64,000 nucleotides of DNA. Origin: Lysinibacillus sp. BPa_S21. Lineage in GTDB: Bacteria > Bacillota > Bacilli > Bacillales_A > Planococcaceae. How positions within the stretch are numbered: position 1 is the stretch's first letter; every line of letters starts with the position of its first letter. Below are positions 35,012 to 44,592 of this stretch, piece after piece. The DNA is taken from NCBI RefSeq assembly GCF_023337795.1, contig NZ_JALIRS010000003.1:310001-374000 (forward strand), read 5' to 3'. Under the pieces are notes generated by a model. That model did no database searches and was not told where the DNA came from. It was given only the letters and a program-made list of their open reading frames with translations. Both the position numbers and the translations under genes were made by a program.

Positions 35012-36740
35012 GACGTCGTTGCACCTCCCACTCTACAACCAGTAATACGACGATAATAAGGATCAACCAAGGTACGAACGAGGTTTTTGACTGTTCTTCC
35101 TTACCATTGTCCGGAAGCTCTCCAAGCGTATAGCTAGTCCCTTTTTCAATAACACGTTCTTGCGCTTGAAGCTGTACAATAAAGCGCTTTTCTTCATCTT
35201 TTGAGCGAGCTGTGTAAATTCCAGGCTTCATTGGGGCAGTTAATAGACCCTTTGTAATGGTTGACAAAAATTCATCTTCCTGTGAATAAATACTCCAGTC
35301 CCCCTGCGCTAAAGCAACTGCACGTTGCTCATTTGGTGTAAAAACTCCAAGTGAACCAATTGATTCTGAAAGCTCCTGCTCGGCACTCCATAAAAACAAT
35401 GGGAATGAAGGATGTAACGGCCAATCTGTATCTGCAATATCAGCTAATACAACTAAATCTCCTTTAGGTGAGCGCTGAATAAATGGCCTGTCTCCAACGG
35501 ATGCAATCGTTTTATAATCGTCGAATCCAGGATATACAGCACTGACGTAAATACCTTTAAGCTCACTAAATGCAAACAGTGCATCACTTGTTGTACCGAC
35601 TTCCCCAGAAGCTTCAACCTTCTCAACATCATCCCGTCCAAATAATACAATTGGCTTGTCCATCTTTTCGAGTAGCGCTGTCTGTTTCGTCACAACAGTG
35701 GCATCCTGATGGTCAGCCACCTGTGAAGATGGCACAATTTTCACGCTGCTATTAATCGTTTGCATACCTTTTTGAATGAGTTGATGTATACTTTGATCGA
35801 CAATCACCTTTGAAGTAGCTGTCTGTAGCAATACCGTTTGTGTATTATCAACAGCGTAATCATCCTTAGCATCTATCTTGGCCGTCATAGAATCTTCTAA
35901 ATGTAGGTCTTTAAAGGTTTTTGTTACTGCTTCACTTGGAGGCAAAATGACACTCTCTGAAACTAACTCCTTACCTTTAGCATTTTCTATCGACAGCGAT
36001 ACATTTTGCTCTTGGTCCGTATCATTTTGTAACTGAACTAGAGCCATAGCAGATTTTCCATCAGTTGTAGCGGCAAAACGTGTAATTGCGATATTTGTTA
36101 AATCCTTTGCAGCTCCTTTTACGATCCACTTCACCGTATCTTTTTCCATCGGTAACTGCTTTTTATCAAGCGAATCTGTGAAAACATAGATAGATGTTGG
36201 GGTATTGCCGACAAAAGCCTGCGCCACATCCAGAGCTTTATTCATTTGAGCGGTTTCATATGTTACTTGTAACGCTTGAATGGCTTTTGCAATATCTTTA
36301 GTATTGGTTTCCTGCTGTAATATAGCTTTTGGCGTATTGCCTGTTGTAATGAGTGTCACAGGTCTACCATCTAGCTCGTCGACCAATGACAGCATTTCTT
36401 TTTTATGTGCATCAAATGTTGACTGCTCTTTTCCTGCTAACATCGTTGCGGACGTATCTACAATGAAAATCGTCTGCGCACCAACGATCGTTGACTTTTT
36501 AACGTAAGGATTCATTAAAGCTAATACGAGTAAAAGAAGAGCTAGCAGTTGTAAATAAAGCAGTGCATTTTTTTGTAAATGTTTTAAGTATGGAGATACA
36601 CGTGTTTCTTGCATAATTTCCGACCAGAAAAGTGTTGAAGATACGGTTTGATCGGTATATTTTTTTCGAAAGAAATAATATAGAAGGACAATGACCGGGA
36701 TGATGGCCGTCCAGCTAAAAAGTAATTGACTAAAGCCCAA
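34995..36740 (-). CDS. BatA-like membrane protein with von Willebrand A domain
   Basis: A 581-residue protein of the BatA/VWA type. It has an N-terminal membrane helix (about 6-24), a second (about 60-77), then a VWA domain whose MIDAS is DTSATM at 95-100 (Ala where Gly or Ala is usual). A long extracytoplasmic region follows, and a C-terminal membrane helix (about 555-571) before the basic end VQRRRGFTN. In MoxR operons such proteins are thought to be clients or partners of the AAA+ ATPase. It is transcribed with the DUF58 gene 11 bases upstream. Confidence 0.78.
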   Translation of the reverse strand: MGFSQLLFSWTAIIPVIVLLYYFFRKKYTDQTVSSTLFWSEIMQETRVSPYLKHLQKNALLYLQLLALLLLVLALMNPYVKKSTIVGAQTIFIVDTSATMLAGKEQSTFDAHKKEMLSLVDELDGRPVTLITTGNTPKAILQQETNTKDIAKAIQALQVTYETAQMNKALDVAQAFVGNTPTSIYVFTDSLDKKQLPMEKDTVKWIVKGAAKDLTNIAITRFAATTDGKSAMALVQLQNDTDQEQNVSLSIENAKGKELVSESVILPPSEAVTKTFKDLHLEDSMTAKIDAKDDYAVDNTQTVLLQTATSKVIVDQSIHQLIQKGMQTINSSVKIVPSSQVADHQDATVVTKQTALLEKMDKPIVLFGRDDVEKVEASGEVGTTSDALFAFSELKGIYVSAVYPGFDDYKTIASVGDRPFIQRSPKGDLVVLADIADTDWPLHPSFPLFLWSAEQELSESIGSLGVFTPNEQRAVALAQGDWSIYSQEDEFLSTITKGLLTAPMKPGIYTARSKDEEKRFIVQLQAQERVIEKGTSYTLGELPDNGKEEQSKTSFVPWLILIIVVLLVVEWEVQRRRGFTN

Positions 36741-36751
36741 TACGGCTCACC

Positions 36752-37627
36752 TCACCTAATCCAATGTGCTTTTAATAATTGTTGGAAGATGGCATGCTGT
36801 AATCCATCCTCTACTTTAAGCTGTAATTGTCGAACACCGAAGCGCCGACAAATTGCCTCAAATTCCTCTTCATGTACTAAACGTTTTCCCATATATGTGT
36901 CTAGAACTTTAGAAGACATCGTAACATTTACATCTCTGCCTGTTTCACGATCAAGTAAGCGCACATCACCCGTATATTGTGGTGATAGTTCTTCTTGCGT
37001 AACGATTTGCAAAATACGTACATCCCCTGCAAAACGTGGTAGCCTCTTTAGAAGTTGCTCCCATTCCTCGATTGGCTCAAGCCCGTCCGTCACAATAAAT
37101 AGAACTGTACTATCCTTAGGCAATGCTTTTAAAGCTCCCTGGGCAAAGCTATTTGTATATGTTGCTTGCTCAATCTCTGTGACCATCTGTAAAAAAGCGC
37201 GACGATACATTGCACCTTTACGGCGAAACGGCGGCTTCACCTCATCCTGTACAAAAGAAAATGATAAGCGATCATCGCGACCGAGCACCATTAGGCCAAG
37301 TGAAGCAACAATTTGCCGCGCAAAAGTCCATTTTGCTTGATCGCCCATAGATTTAGTAGTATCTAGCAAAATGTGTACACGCATTTCTTGTTCATCTAAA
37401 AAACGTTTAATGAAGTATTTATCAGTTCTCGCAAAGACGTTCCAATCCACCTGACGTACATCATCACCTAAATGATATTCACGAAAATCTGAAAAATCGA
37501 GCGATGCCCCAAAGCGTTGCGAACGGTGCGAGCCCTTGTGCTGCCCACGTAATTTGGAGGCCGTTGCCACTTGGAAGCGACTAATTTTCGCTAACCAATC
37601 CTCGGGCAATAAAAATTTTTGTGTCAC
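36752..37627 (-). CDS. DUF58 protein
   Basis: A 291-residue cytoplasmic protein with the DUF58 signature FREYHLGDDVRQVDWNVFAR (about 48-67), followed by a VWA-like fold with a degenerate MIDAS, DTTKS at 89-93. DUF58 genes nearly always follow moxR. The start overlaps the end of moxR by 4 bases. The role is unknown beyond the MoxR association. Confidence 0.85.
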   Translation of the reverse strand: MTQKFLLPEDWLAKISRFQVATASKLRGQHKGSHRSQRFGASLDFSDFREYHLGDDVRQVDWNVFARTDKYFIKRFLDEQEMRVHILLDTTKSMGDQAKWTFARQIVASLGLMVLGRDDRLSFSFVQDEVKPPFRRKGAMYRRAFLQMVTEIEQATYTNSFAQGALKALPKDSTVLFIVTDGLEPIEEWEQLLKRLPRFAGDVRILQIVTQEELSPQYTGDVRLLDRETGRDVNVTMSSKVLDTYMGKRLVHEEEFEAICRRFGVRQLQLKVEDGLQHAIFQQLLKAHWIR

Positions 37628-38619
37628 CTGCTAACACCTTGCTGTACTTTTTCTAAAATGACATCAATCACATCGTCTGCTGTTTTACCTGAAGCCTCCC
37701 CTTCATAATTCAACAGCATACGATGGCGTAACACTGGCTTAGCTACAGATTTAATATCCGCTACAGAAACGTGGAAACGTCCATTCATAAGCGCCCTTGC
37801 CTTCGCAAGTTTTATTAAACTTTGTAAACCTCGAGGGCCGCTACCATACATAGCATATTGCTTGACCTCATCAATTGCATCCACTCGCTCAGGATGTGTA
37901 GCCACAACTAGGTCGGTCGCAAATTCGAGCATTTCATCAGCAACAAGTACTTCCTTCACCATTTGCTGCGCTTCAATAAGGGCTTCGGTATTCATGATCT
38001 TTTGCAAATCAATGTCCTTAGCACCTGTTGTACGCTTCATAATTTCCATTAGCTCACTTTTCTCAGGATATGGCACAAGAATTTTACATAGGAAACGGTC
38101 CATTTGTGCCTCTGGTAAAGGGTATGTTCCCTCCATCTCAATTGGGTTTTGTGTTGCTAACACGAAGAATGGTCTTGCCATCTTCTTTGTATCGCCCAAG
38201 ATGGTTACCGTTTTTTCACCCATTGCTTCCAGCAAAGCACTTTGTGTTTTTGGTGTTGCTCGGTTAATTTCATCTGCTAATACCATTTGGCTAAAGATCG
38301 GGCCTGGCTGGAACGTAAACTGCTGCTTGCCATCAGGTGTGCGCTCAATCATACTAGTTCCTGTAATATCCGCCGGCATTAAATCTGGTGTAAATTGAAT
38401 ACGCGAGAATGATAAATCTAGTACTTCAGAAATTGTACGGATTAACATCGTTTTCCCTAAACCCGGTAGCCCCTCTAATAATGCATGCCCATCAGCAAGC
38501 ACTGCGTATAATGTATAATCAATTGCTTCTTCTTGCCCGACGATAAAACGATGAATTTCTTCCTTTACTTGCTGTAATTTCGTACTCATTTCAACATATT
38601 GTTGCTCTGTAAATGCCAT
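37624..38619 (-). CDS. MoxR-family AAA+ ATPase
   Basis: A 331-residue AAA+ protein thought to act as a chaperone or assembly factor. Walker A is GLPGLGKT at 50-57, Walker B MVLADEINRA, sensor 1 LATQNPIE, then the arginine-finger region and a C-terminal lid with LRHRMLLNYEGEA. The surrounding DUF58 and VWA genes are the classical MoxR neighbourhood; the partners probably receive its remodelling activity. Confidence 0.93.
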   Translation of the reverse strand: MAFTEQQYVEMSTKLQQVKEEIHRFIVGQEEAIDYTLYAVLADGHALLEGLPGLGKTMLIRTISEVLDLSFSRIQFTPDLMPADITGTSMIERTPDGKQQFTFQPGPIFSQMVLADEINRATPKTQSALLEAMGEKTVTILGDTKKMARPFFVLATQNPIEMEGTYPLPEAQMDRFLCKILVPYPEKSELMEIMKRTTGAKDIDLQKIMNTEALIEAQQMVKEVLVADEMLEFATDLVVATHPERVDAIDEVKQYAMYGSGPRGLQSLIKLAKARALMNGRFHVSVADIKSVAKPVLRHRMLLNYEGEASGKTADDVIDVILEKVQQGVSR

Positions 38620-38630
38620 TCCTTTTCCTC

Positions 38631-40091
38631 CTACTGAGACTCAATTGACGTGAAATAAGATTGCACGACATTTTGTAAATCCTTCGGTAATTGTAAACGC
38701 TCTGAGCTTTCTAAATAGCTATCTTTATAGGAGCCTATAACTTCCCCATAAGGACGGATAGAACCTTTAGTAATGGGACCATTTCCTTGTTGCTCCGAAA
38801 CATGTGATCCATCGCCTAATGCGCCTCCATCTACTGAAGTTTGACTTGAGCCACCTATTCTTTTCGGCGTCGTTAATAAATCGCGACCGCCTTGCCCTGT
38901 TCCTGCACCACTACCTCCTGCTGAACCTGAACCTGAACCTGAACCTGAACCTGAACCATTACCGTTTCCATTGCCATTTCCATTGCCCTGACCTTGTCCG
39001 TTCCCTTGACCATTACCTTGTCCTTGTCCTTGTTGAGTGCTTTGACTCGATCCTTGTTCCTGACCTTTACCACTGGCCTGTTGAGAATCATTTTGGGAAT
39101 TTGATTGGCCTTGTTGTCCTTGCTGATTGCTCTGTTGTGAATTCGCTGATGACTGTTGATTTGGATTTGGGTTAGCATTGTTTGACTGGTTGTTATTTGC
39201 ACTATTGGCACTTGCAATAGCATTTTGTAGCGTATTGCTTGCAGGCTTCCCAAGCTTACTCATAGCTGTCTGAGTGGCAGTGGCATTTTGCGTTAGCTCC
39301 TGCTGCATTTGGGCAAGCTCCTTCAATTGCTCCACTTCTTCTTTCGATAAACCCTTCTCTTCAGCAGCGCCATCCTTACTAGCCGTTTGCTTATCTTTTA
39401 ATTGTTGCTCCTTTAAAGCCAGTTCCTTTTGCTTTTTCACGACTTCGCGTAATGCTTCTTCCGCTGTCTCTGCCTCTTTTAAAGTATTTTGCAATTCTTT
39501 TAATTGCTCTTTCACTTCTTTTGTTTCTACTTTTTTCTCTAATTTAGCTACTTCCTTTTTTACGTCCTCAATGACAGCTTTTTCTTTCTCCACCTCAATG
39601 GCTTCAATTTGTGTAGCTGCTGGGAACATATAAAGAATGGCTAGTACGACAGCTGTTCCAAACAATCCGATCAATGCTTTTGGACGGAACAAGCTTTTCT
39701 TTCGAGCCTTAAAATCAGCAAACGCTTTGTCAACGTTTTCTAGCGCTTTCGTTAGTAGAGATAGAACGAGTGGGTCCTTATCATCCTCGAACGATAAGGC
39801 TGTCACAAGTTCATTGTGAGAAAAATAATCATCCAGTGTATGCAAAGCTTCCTTTTCTTTTACACGCTTCCACCACATAAATAGTACCGTTGCTAGTATG
39901 ACAACGATAAAGGTAGCAAGAGCTGTTTGGCGATAATATGGCCAAACAAAGAGCCTTGAAACGAGGAAGAGGGAAGCACTCGAAAGCAATGCCAAAAACA
40001 AGCCGTATTGTGCAATTGGAATGCTTCTTTCCACTGTTAAACTCGTCTTTGCACGTTGAATATATTTCCGTAATTGCCTACGGCGCTCCAT
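38631..40091 (-). CDS. Membrane protein with coiled coil and low-complexity Gly/Ser/Asn/Gln tail
   Basis: A 486-residue protein. It has two membrane helices near the start (about 28-46 and 50-70) and one at about 138-155. A long coiled coil follows (about 165-260, EVAKLEKKVETKEVKEQLKE and similar). Next is a low-complexity region of Asn/Gln/Ser then GQGNGNGNGSGSGSGS (about 290-395), and a conserved-looking end. The DNA of that region is a simple repeat and may vary in length. It resembles DUF4175-like proteins found with MoxR. Its position between the ABC permease and moxR suggests it links the two. Confidence 0.7.
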   Translation of the reverse strand: MERRRQLRKYIQRAKTSLTVERSIPIAQYGLFLALLSSASLFLVSRLFVWPYYRQTALATFIVVILATVLFMWWKRVKEKEALHTLDDYFSHNELVTALSFEDDKDPLVLSLLTKALENVDKAFADFKARKKSLFRPKALIGLFGTAVVLAILYMFPAATQIEAIEVEKEKAVIEDVKKEVAKLEKKVETKEVKEQLKELQNTLKEAETAEEALREVVKKQKELALKEQQLKDKQTASKDGAAEEKGLSKEEVEQLKELAQMQQELTQNATATQTAMSKLGKPASNTLQNAIASANSANNNQSNNANPNPNQQSSANSQQSNQQGQQGQSNSQNDSQQASGKGQEQGSSQSTQQGQGQGNGQGNGQGQGNGNGNGNGNGSGSGSGSGSGSAGGSGAGTGQGGRDLLTTPKRIGGSSQTSVDGGALGDGSHVSEQQGNGPITKGSIRPYGEVIGSYKDSYLESSERLQLPKDLQNVVQSYFTSIESQ

Positions 40092-40102
40092 AATATTCCT
40101 CC

Positions 40103-40948
40103 TTATCGGTTGCTTTTCATGTTGGCACGTAATTTTTTAATCGCAATTGTTAAACAAAAAACAATAATCAATGAATAAGCTATTAAGTAACTAATCCAAA
40201 CAGGAAATTTCACTCCCGAAACTTGTGCTAAAGCATCGCCCATCGCTGGCGAAGTAAGCGTAAGCATTAATGCACCTGGGTTAATAGAAGCCCAGAAGTA
40301 AGCCATATAAGAAGTACTAGTACTTAAGGAATTACCCATCTGATGGAAGGCTATTGATATAAAGAAGAAAAACGCCGTAATGCCACCTAAAAAAATGATT
40401 GAACCATACGTAGAAATCATCGCAACAATAGTTCGTTTTGTAATGGTTGAAAACATAACACCGATACTACCAATTGCTACAACTGTTAATAAATAAAATA
40501 AAAATATTGAGATTAATTGGGACGGCGATACGCCACCAAATAAAAATACTAAACTATACAATGGTAGCCCTGCGATAAGCATTAATACTAAAAATGCTAC
40601 CGAGGATAATAATTTTCCAATGATGATTTGAGTAGAGCTTTGTGTCGTTGTTAGTAAAATATTTAATGTTTGCTTTTCCCGTTCGCTACTAATTGCACCG
40701 GCAGTTAAGCTCGGTGTAATGAAAAGAACAAGAGCCATTTGTAATATTGTTAAGACCGCGAACATCATAAAGCTTGTGTCTGGTCTAAAGAAACCCTTGC
40801 CTGTGAATCCAGTTGTGATAAGCAAAAATCCTACGATAAAAATACAAATAACCGCTAAATAAAACATTAAACCTGAAAAGCTTTTAAAAGAACGGAAGCG
40901 TAACTTCAATTCTTTTACGAAAACCGGATTATAAAATCGTTCCATCAT
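40103..40948 (-). CDS. ABC-2 type permease
   Basis: A 281-residue integral membrane protein with six predicted segments; GAISSEREKQTLNILLTT is the ABC-2/NosY-like cytoplasmic motif. It overlaps the ATPase gene by 4 bases. Together they should form an exporter; the substrate is unknown. Confidence 0.85.
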   Translation of the reverse strand: MMERFYNPVFVKELKLRFRSFKSFSGLMFYLAVICIFIVGFLLITTGFTGKGFFRPDTSFMMFAVLTILQMALVLFITPSLTAGAISSEREKQTLNILLTTTQSSTQIIIGKLLSSVAFLVLMLIAGLPLYSLVFLFGGVSPSQLISIFLFYLLTVVAIGSIGVMFSTITKRTIVAMISTYGSIIFLGGITAFFFFISIAFHQMGNSLSTSTSYMAYFWASINPGALMLTLTSPAMGDALAQVSGVKFPVWISYLIAYSLIIVFCLTIAIKKLRANMKSNR

Positions 40949-41880
40949 TGATTGTCCGCTCCCTTCGTAATAGCCATAAAGACATCTTCTAAATCTTTTT
41001 CCTCTTCACTTAACGCATAAATAGGTAGATCCGCAAGTATTGCCTTTTTCAATAGTGCTACCTGATCGTCATCTGTTCCACGATAATTAAAGGCTAATTC
41101 TAAGCGATTGTCCATCACATCTATTGAAGAGATCAGAGGATCCTCCTCCAAAAATGCACGTACTTCGTTTAAGCTTTCTGTTACTTTTATTACGATACGC
41201 TTCTCCCCTTGTAGCTGTGCTTGAATGGAAGCCACATTGCCATGAGCAATAAGCTTGCCATTATCAATCACACCGATTTCATCGCACATTTCTGCAAGCT
41301 CGGGCAAAATATGGGAGGAGATTAAAATAGTTTTCCCCATAGATTTTAAATTCCTTAAAATATCCCGCATTTCTACTCGTGCACGTGGATCCAAACCTGA
41401 AGCAGGTTCATCTAAAATTAATACTTTAGGATCGTGGATAAGAGCACGTGCCAAACATAGACGCTGCTTCATCCCTCGTGAAAGTAAGTCAACATATTCA
41501 TAACGTTTATTTGTTAAATTTACGAGCTCAAGCAGCTGTGGAATCAGTACTTTTCGTTCAGCTGCCACAATGCCGTAGCTTGCTCCGTAAAAGTCTAAGT
41601 ATTCGTCTACTTTTAGTTGATCATAAACACCAAAGAAATCTGGCATATAGCCAATTTGTTTTCGCACTTCCTTTGGTTCCTTAATAACGCTTTTCCCATT
41701 AATAAGCGCGTCACCAGAAGTAGGAGCCAGCAAGGTTGCTAAAATCGAAAATGTAGTCGATTTACCTGCTCCATTTGCACCTACAAAACCAAAGACAACC
41801 CCTTCCTCCAAAGATAGATTCAAATGATCTAGCGCTGTAAAGGAGCCATATCTTTTCGTTAAATCACGAATTTCAATCAT
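40945..41880 (-). CDS. ABC transporter ATPase, export type
   Basis: A 311-residue ATPase with Walker A GANGAGKST (34-42), signature LSRGMKQRL, Walker B VLILDEPASGLDPRAR and an H-loop SSH. It has the CcmA/NatA type with a C-terminal extension typical of ABC-2 exporters. Its start touches the stop of the upstream gene. It energises the neighbouring permease. Confidence 0.9.
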   Translation of the reverse strand: MIEIRDLTKRYGSFTALDHLNLSLEEGVVFGFVGANGAGKSTTFSILATLLAPTSGDALINGKSVIKEPKEVRKQIGYMPDFFGVYDQLKVDEYLDFYGASYGIVAAERKVLIPQLLELVNLTNKRYEYVDLLSRGMKQRLCLARALIHDPKVLILDEPASGLDPRARVEMRDILRNLKSMGKTILISSHILPELAEMCDEIGVIDNGKLIAHGNVASIQAQLQGEKRIVIKVTESLNEVRAFLEEDPLISSIDVMDNRLELAFNYRGTDDDQVALLKKAILADLPIYALSEEEKDLEDVFMAITKGADNQ

Positions 41881-44282
41881 TATTTCGCCACTCCCTTCAG
41901 CTCTACATCTGGTAATTTTGTTTGCTCACCCGTTTGATCTTGTCCGAATTTAACTTCAATTAGCAACTCATCATTGTCATTGAAGTATTTTTTTATGTTA
42001 CCTGAAAATACCTGTTTCTCATCTGCCAATGGCTCGTAATTTTTCGTCTCGTTATTCCAAATCGATAGCTGCATACGACTAACATCCTTATTCGAGACTG
42101 TCAGTTCGTTTAATGTTTGAACTGACTTCATAAAATTATCTGGCATCGCAATGGATACTTCATATAAACCATCAGACAACTGCCAATTATTTAATTGCTC
42201 ATCTATTTGTTCATAATACGAATTAGGGGATAATCCGTTTACTGAATACGTAAAGTTGTTACGTTTCATCGTAAATGGACCTAAAAGCTCCACTTTACCC
42301 TCAAATGGCTGAACAAAATAGGAAATTGGAGACATATTCGCACTTGTTTCTAGCTCCACACCAGCAATTGCTTGATCTGCCCATGCTGTTATAACAGGGC
42401 TTTTATCATTTTCAACAAACGGTATGGCCATAGATTTCATTTGCTCGATACGTAAAGGATTCACTTCTTCCTTCTTCGCTGGGGAACTATTGAAATTGTA
42501 ATTGTAATTTGTAAAATTAGATGGTTTTTGCAGAACTGTTGCTTTTAGCTCCTTATCGACTGTAAGTTTACCGTTCGCTTCAATATCGCCAAGGTTAATT
42601 TCTTTAATGCCAGAGATTAAAGTAACATCCTTTAGTGCAAACGGGAAATTATTTTTAATGGTCCCGGTTAGCTTTTCATTCTTTAGCGTAATATCGATGT
42701 CCATCTTACCAATATTTTGTGCCGCTGATTTCCCTGCAAACGACTGAACAGACCAATAGCTTAAATCACGCAGTGTTAACGTTGAACCATTAGCATTTTC
42801 CTTAATATAGGATATTTCATGTAAGTTCTCGCTCATCCCCGTGAAATTATTAGAATTTCGCAGCGCGTATGCACTTGTATTCTTATCTGCATGAACAACA
42901 AAATCACCGCCACGATTTGTTAAAATGGACTCTACATAATAACCATTTAAACTACTATCTTCATTTACTTTATAAAATGCCGATTGTTGAATTTGCGGTT
43001 GCCCAATTCGATCTTTTGCACCAACGATAAATAGGGCAATAGATAATACAATTGCTATCGCAGGAATGATCCACCATGCATGCTCCCGCTTGTCTACTTT
43101 CTTTAAAATGAAATATAAAATAGGTCCGATAATTAAAATATATAAAATAATAACGATTACCATATAACTAACAGATACTTCGAACGAAGGGAATAATTCA
43201 TTTATATTCCGCAGGTCATACGACATTTGATCCATCGGCGGCTGTCCATTAACGAGCATCCCTTGTTGTGACATCTGCTGTATATTGAGCAATTTTTCTA
43301 TTAATACTGGATAACCATCCATAGACGCAAGTGGTTGATCTCCTAATGAAAAGGCTGTTTGTATAATTTCTCCACTGCCAACTTTTTTCTTAGACGCTAA
43401 AATCTTTTGGTTATCTGTTAAAACAGCAATACTTCCTTTATTTTCAGTTGCCCCATAAATAGCAATAGGTTGTGTAAAAGTTCCGCCACCTGATAATTTT
43501 GAAAGACGATCTGCCGAAATGGTTGTCATTTGTTTGGATAACGCTAGTGGTAGATAATCCTTGAAAATACCAGCTGTGGCATTTACTTGGTCAGCAGCTC
43601 CTACTAATAAAGTTCCACCATTCTGTACCCACTTCAGTAAAGACTCTTGTTGCTTTTTCGATAAATCAGCAATGGCCATTTCATCGATGACGATAACATT
43701 CGCCATTGCAAATCCTTGAGTATCTTCCGGCAGTGTATAATCTTTAATTTGATTTAAGTTGAACACTTCAACATTATGTTGTTGAGCTGATTGGGAAAGA
43801 CGCAAAAATGCTGATAAACGATCACTTTTCTCCGTTAATGTATAAATAAAAACGGAGGAAGGATCTAAAAGATTACCTTGTAGCTGCTTTGTTCCTTTAT
43901 AAGCAACCTTTTTTCCTTTTTCTATGCTTCCTTCAAAAAACGCAAACGTATCTGCATTCGAGTAATTAAAGTCATCTAATCCATCTAGATAAATATCAAA
44001 TGTTTTTTCTTCTCCTGAAGCTATATCGATAGGAAGAACTTGTGCTGATGTAGTTTGATAGGAACCGGAGACATTAATGACCATATCTCCAGAAAAATCT
44101 TCACCATTATTTTTTACTGTTACCTGAATCGGCACAACTGATTGGTATTTAGCTTTACCCGCAATCCCTACCTTAGCCTCCACCTCTAAAGTAGCAGCCG
44201 CACTTGCCTGTTCCACAGGCAAAATAAAGCTAATAACCAGCATGAATAGTAGTATAAGTGCCGTTAGATTCGTTTTCTTCAA
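41880..44282 (-). CDS. Exported membrane protein heading the envelope operon
   Basis: An 800-residue protein I cannot name. A signal peptide ends at VEQASAAA (about 24-31). An extracytoplasmic N-terminal half (about 30-365) contains an amidotransferase-like stretch VIVIDEMAIADLSKK..GGTLLVGAAD. Two membrane helices follow (about 370-392 and 402-420), then a second large beta-rich domain (about 425-800). The start is TTG with AAGGGG 8 bases upstream. It is the first gene of the eight-gene operon and is preceded by an ECF-sigma promoter. It probably supplies the external part of the ABC system. Confidence 0.75.
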   Translation of the reverse strand: MKKTNLTALILLFMLVISFILPVEQASAAATLEVEAKVGIAGKAKYQSVVPIQVTVKNNGEDFSGDMVINVSGSYQTTSAQVLPIDIASGEEKTFDIYLDGLDDFNYSNADTFAFFEGSIEKGKKVAYKGTKQLQGNLLDPSSVFIYTLTEKSDRLSAFLRLSQSAQQHNVEVFNLNQIKDYTLPEDTQGFAMANVIVIDEMAIADLSKKQQESLLKWVQNGGTLLVGAADQVNATAGIFKDYLPLALSKQMTTISADRLSKLSGGGTFTQPIAIYGATENKGSIAVLTDNQKILASKKKVGSGEIIQTAFSLGDQPLASMDGYPVLIEKLLNIQQMSQQGMLVNGQPPMDQMSYDLRNINELFPSFEVSVSYMVIVIILYILIIGPILYFILKKVDKREHAWWIIPAIAIVLSIALFIVGAKDRIGQPQIQQSAFYKVNEDSSLNGYYVESILTNRGGDFVVHADKNTSAYALRNSNNFTGMSENLHEISYIKENANGSTLTLRDLSYWSVQSFAGKSAAQNIGKMDIDITLKNEKLTGTIKNNFPFALKDVTLISGIKEINLGDIEANGKLTVDKELKATVLQKPSNFTNYNYNFNSSPAKKEEVNPLRIEQMKSMAIPFVENDKSPVITAWADQAIAGVELETSANMSPISYFVQPFEGKVELLGPFTMKRNNFTYSVNGLSPNSYYEQIDEQLNNWQLSDGLYEVSIAMPDNFMKSVQTLNELTVSNKDVSRMQLSIWNNETKNYEPLADEKQVFSGNIKKYFNDNDELLIEVKFGQDQTGEQTKLPDVELKGVAK

Positions 44283-44321
44283 AAACTCAACCCCTTTTAT
44301 GTAAATTGTTGGTTAAGTAAT

Positions 44322-44349
44322 TATACGTTTTTCACAGCATTTTGTTTCA
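44322..44349 (-). promoter_or_regulatory. ECF-sigma-type promoter of the envelope operon
   Basis: On minus TGAAAC (44349-44344), 16 bases, CGTATA (44327-44322). This is an exact match to the SigW/SigM/SigX-type consensus TGAAAC-N16-CGTA. It ends about 40 bases before the first gene of the operon. Confidence 0.8.
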
Positions 44350-44434
44350 TTTCTTATGACATCTTCATGAATATTCATAAACTCTTAAGAATTAGCTAAT
44401 GCCGAAAGTTAGGGATGATATTTTATTAGAAAAA

Positions 44435-44516
44435 GGTGGATGTCGATAAAATTCAAAAGTTGGGCGATATTTCTTGAAAGTGTTCCGATAAAACTCAAAA
44501 GTTGGATAAAATTTTT
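44435..44516 (-). repeat. 21-bp tandem array, family A, copy 3
   Basis: The leading unit begins GGTGGATGTCGATAAAA as in copy 2; further units start at 44459, 44480 and 44501. The core on plus is GTTGGGCGATA / GTTCCGATAAAA. It lies past the ccpC terminator and before the ECF promoter. Nothing else is seen in 44350-44544. Confidence 0.85.
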
Positions 44517-44544
44517 AATTATATGTTAAATTGAGAATTACATG

Positions 44545-44583
44545 AAAAAAGGCATCCCCAAGTGAATACTTGAGACTGCCTTG
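44545..44583 (-). terminator. Terminator of darB-ccpC
   Basis: AAGGCA..CAAGT pairs with ACTTG..TGCCTT, followed on minus by TTTTTT. Confidence 0.85.
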
Positions 44584-44592
44584 TTCTAATTT

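Noticed and set aside
38804-39253. Open frames opposite the Gly/Ser/Asn/Gln region
   Set aside because: They are shadows of the low-complexity coding sequence, with Leu/Asn or Met/Val repeats and no start signals.
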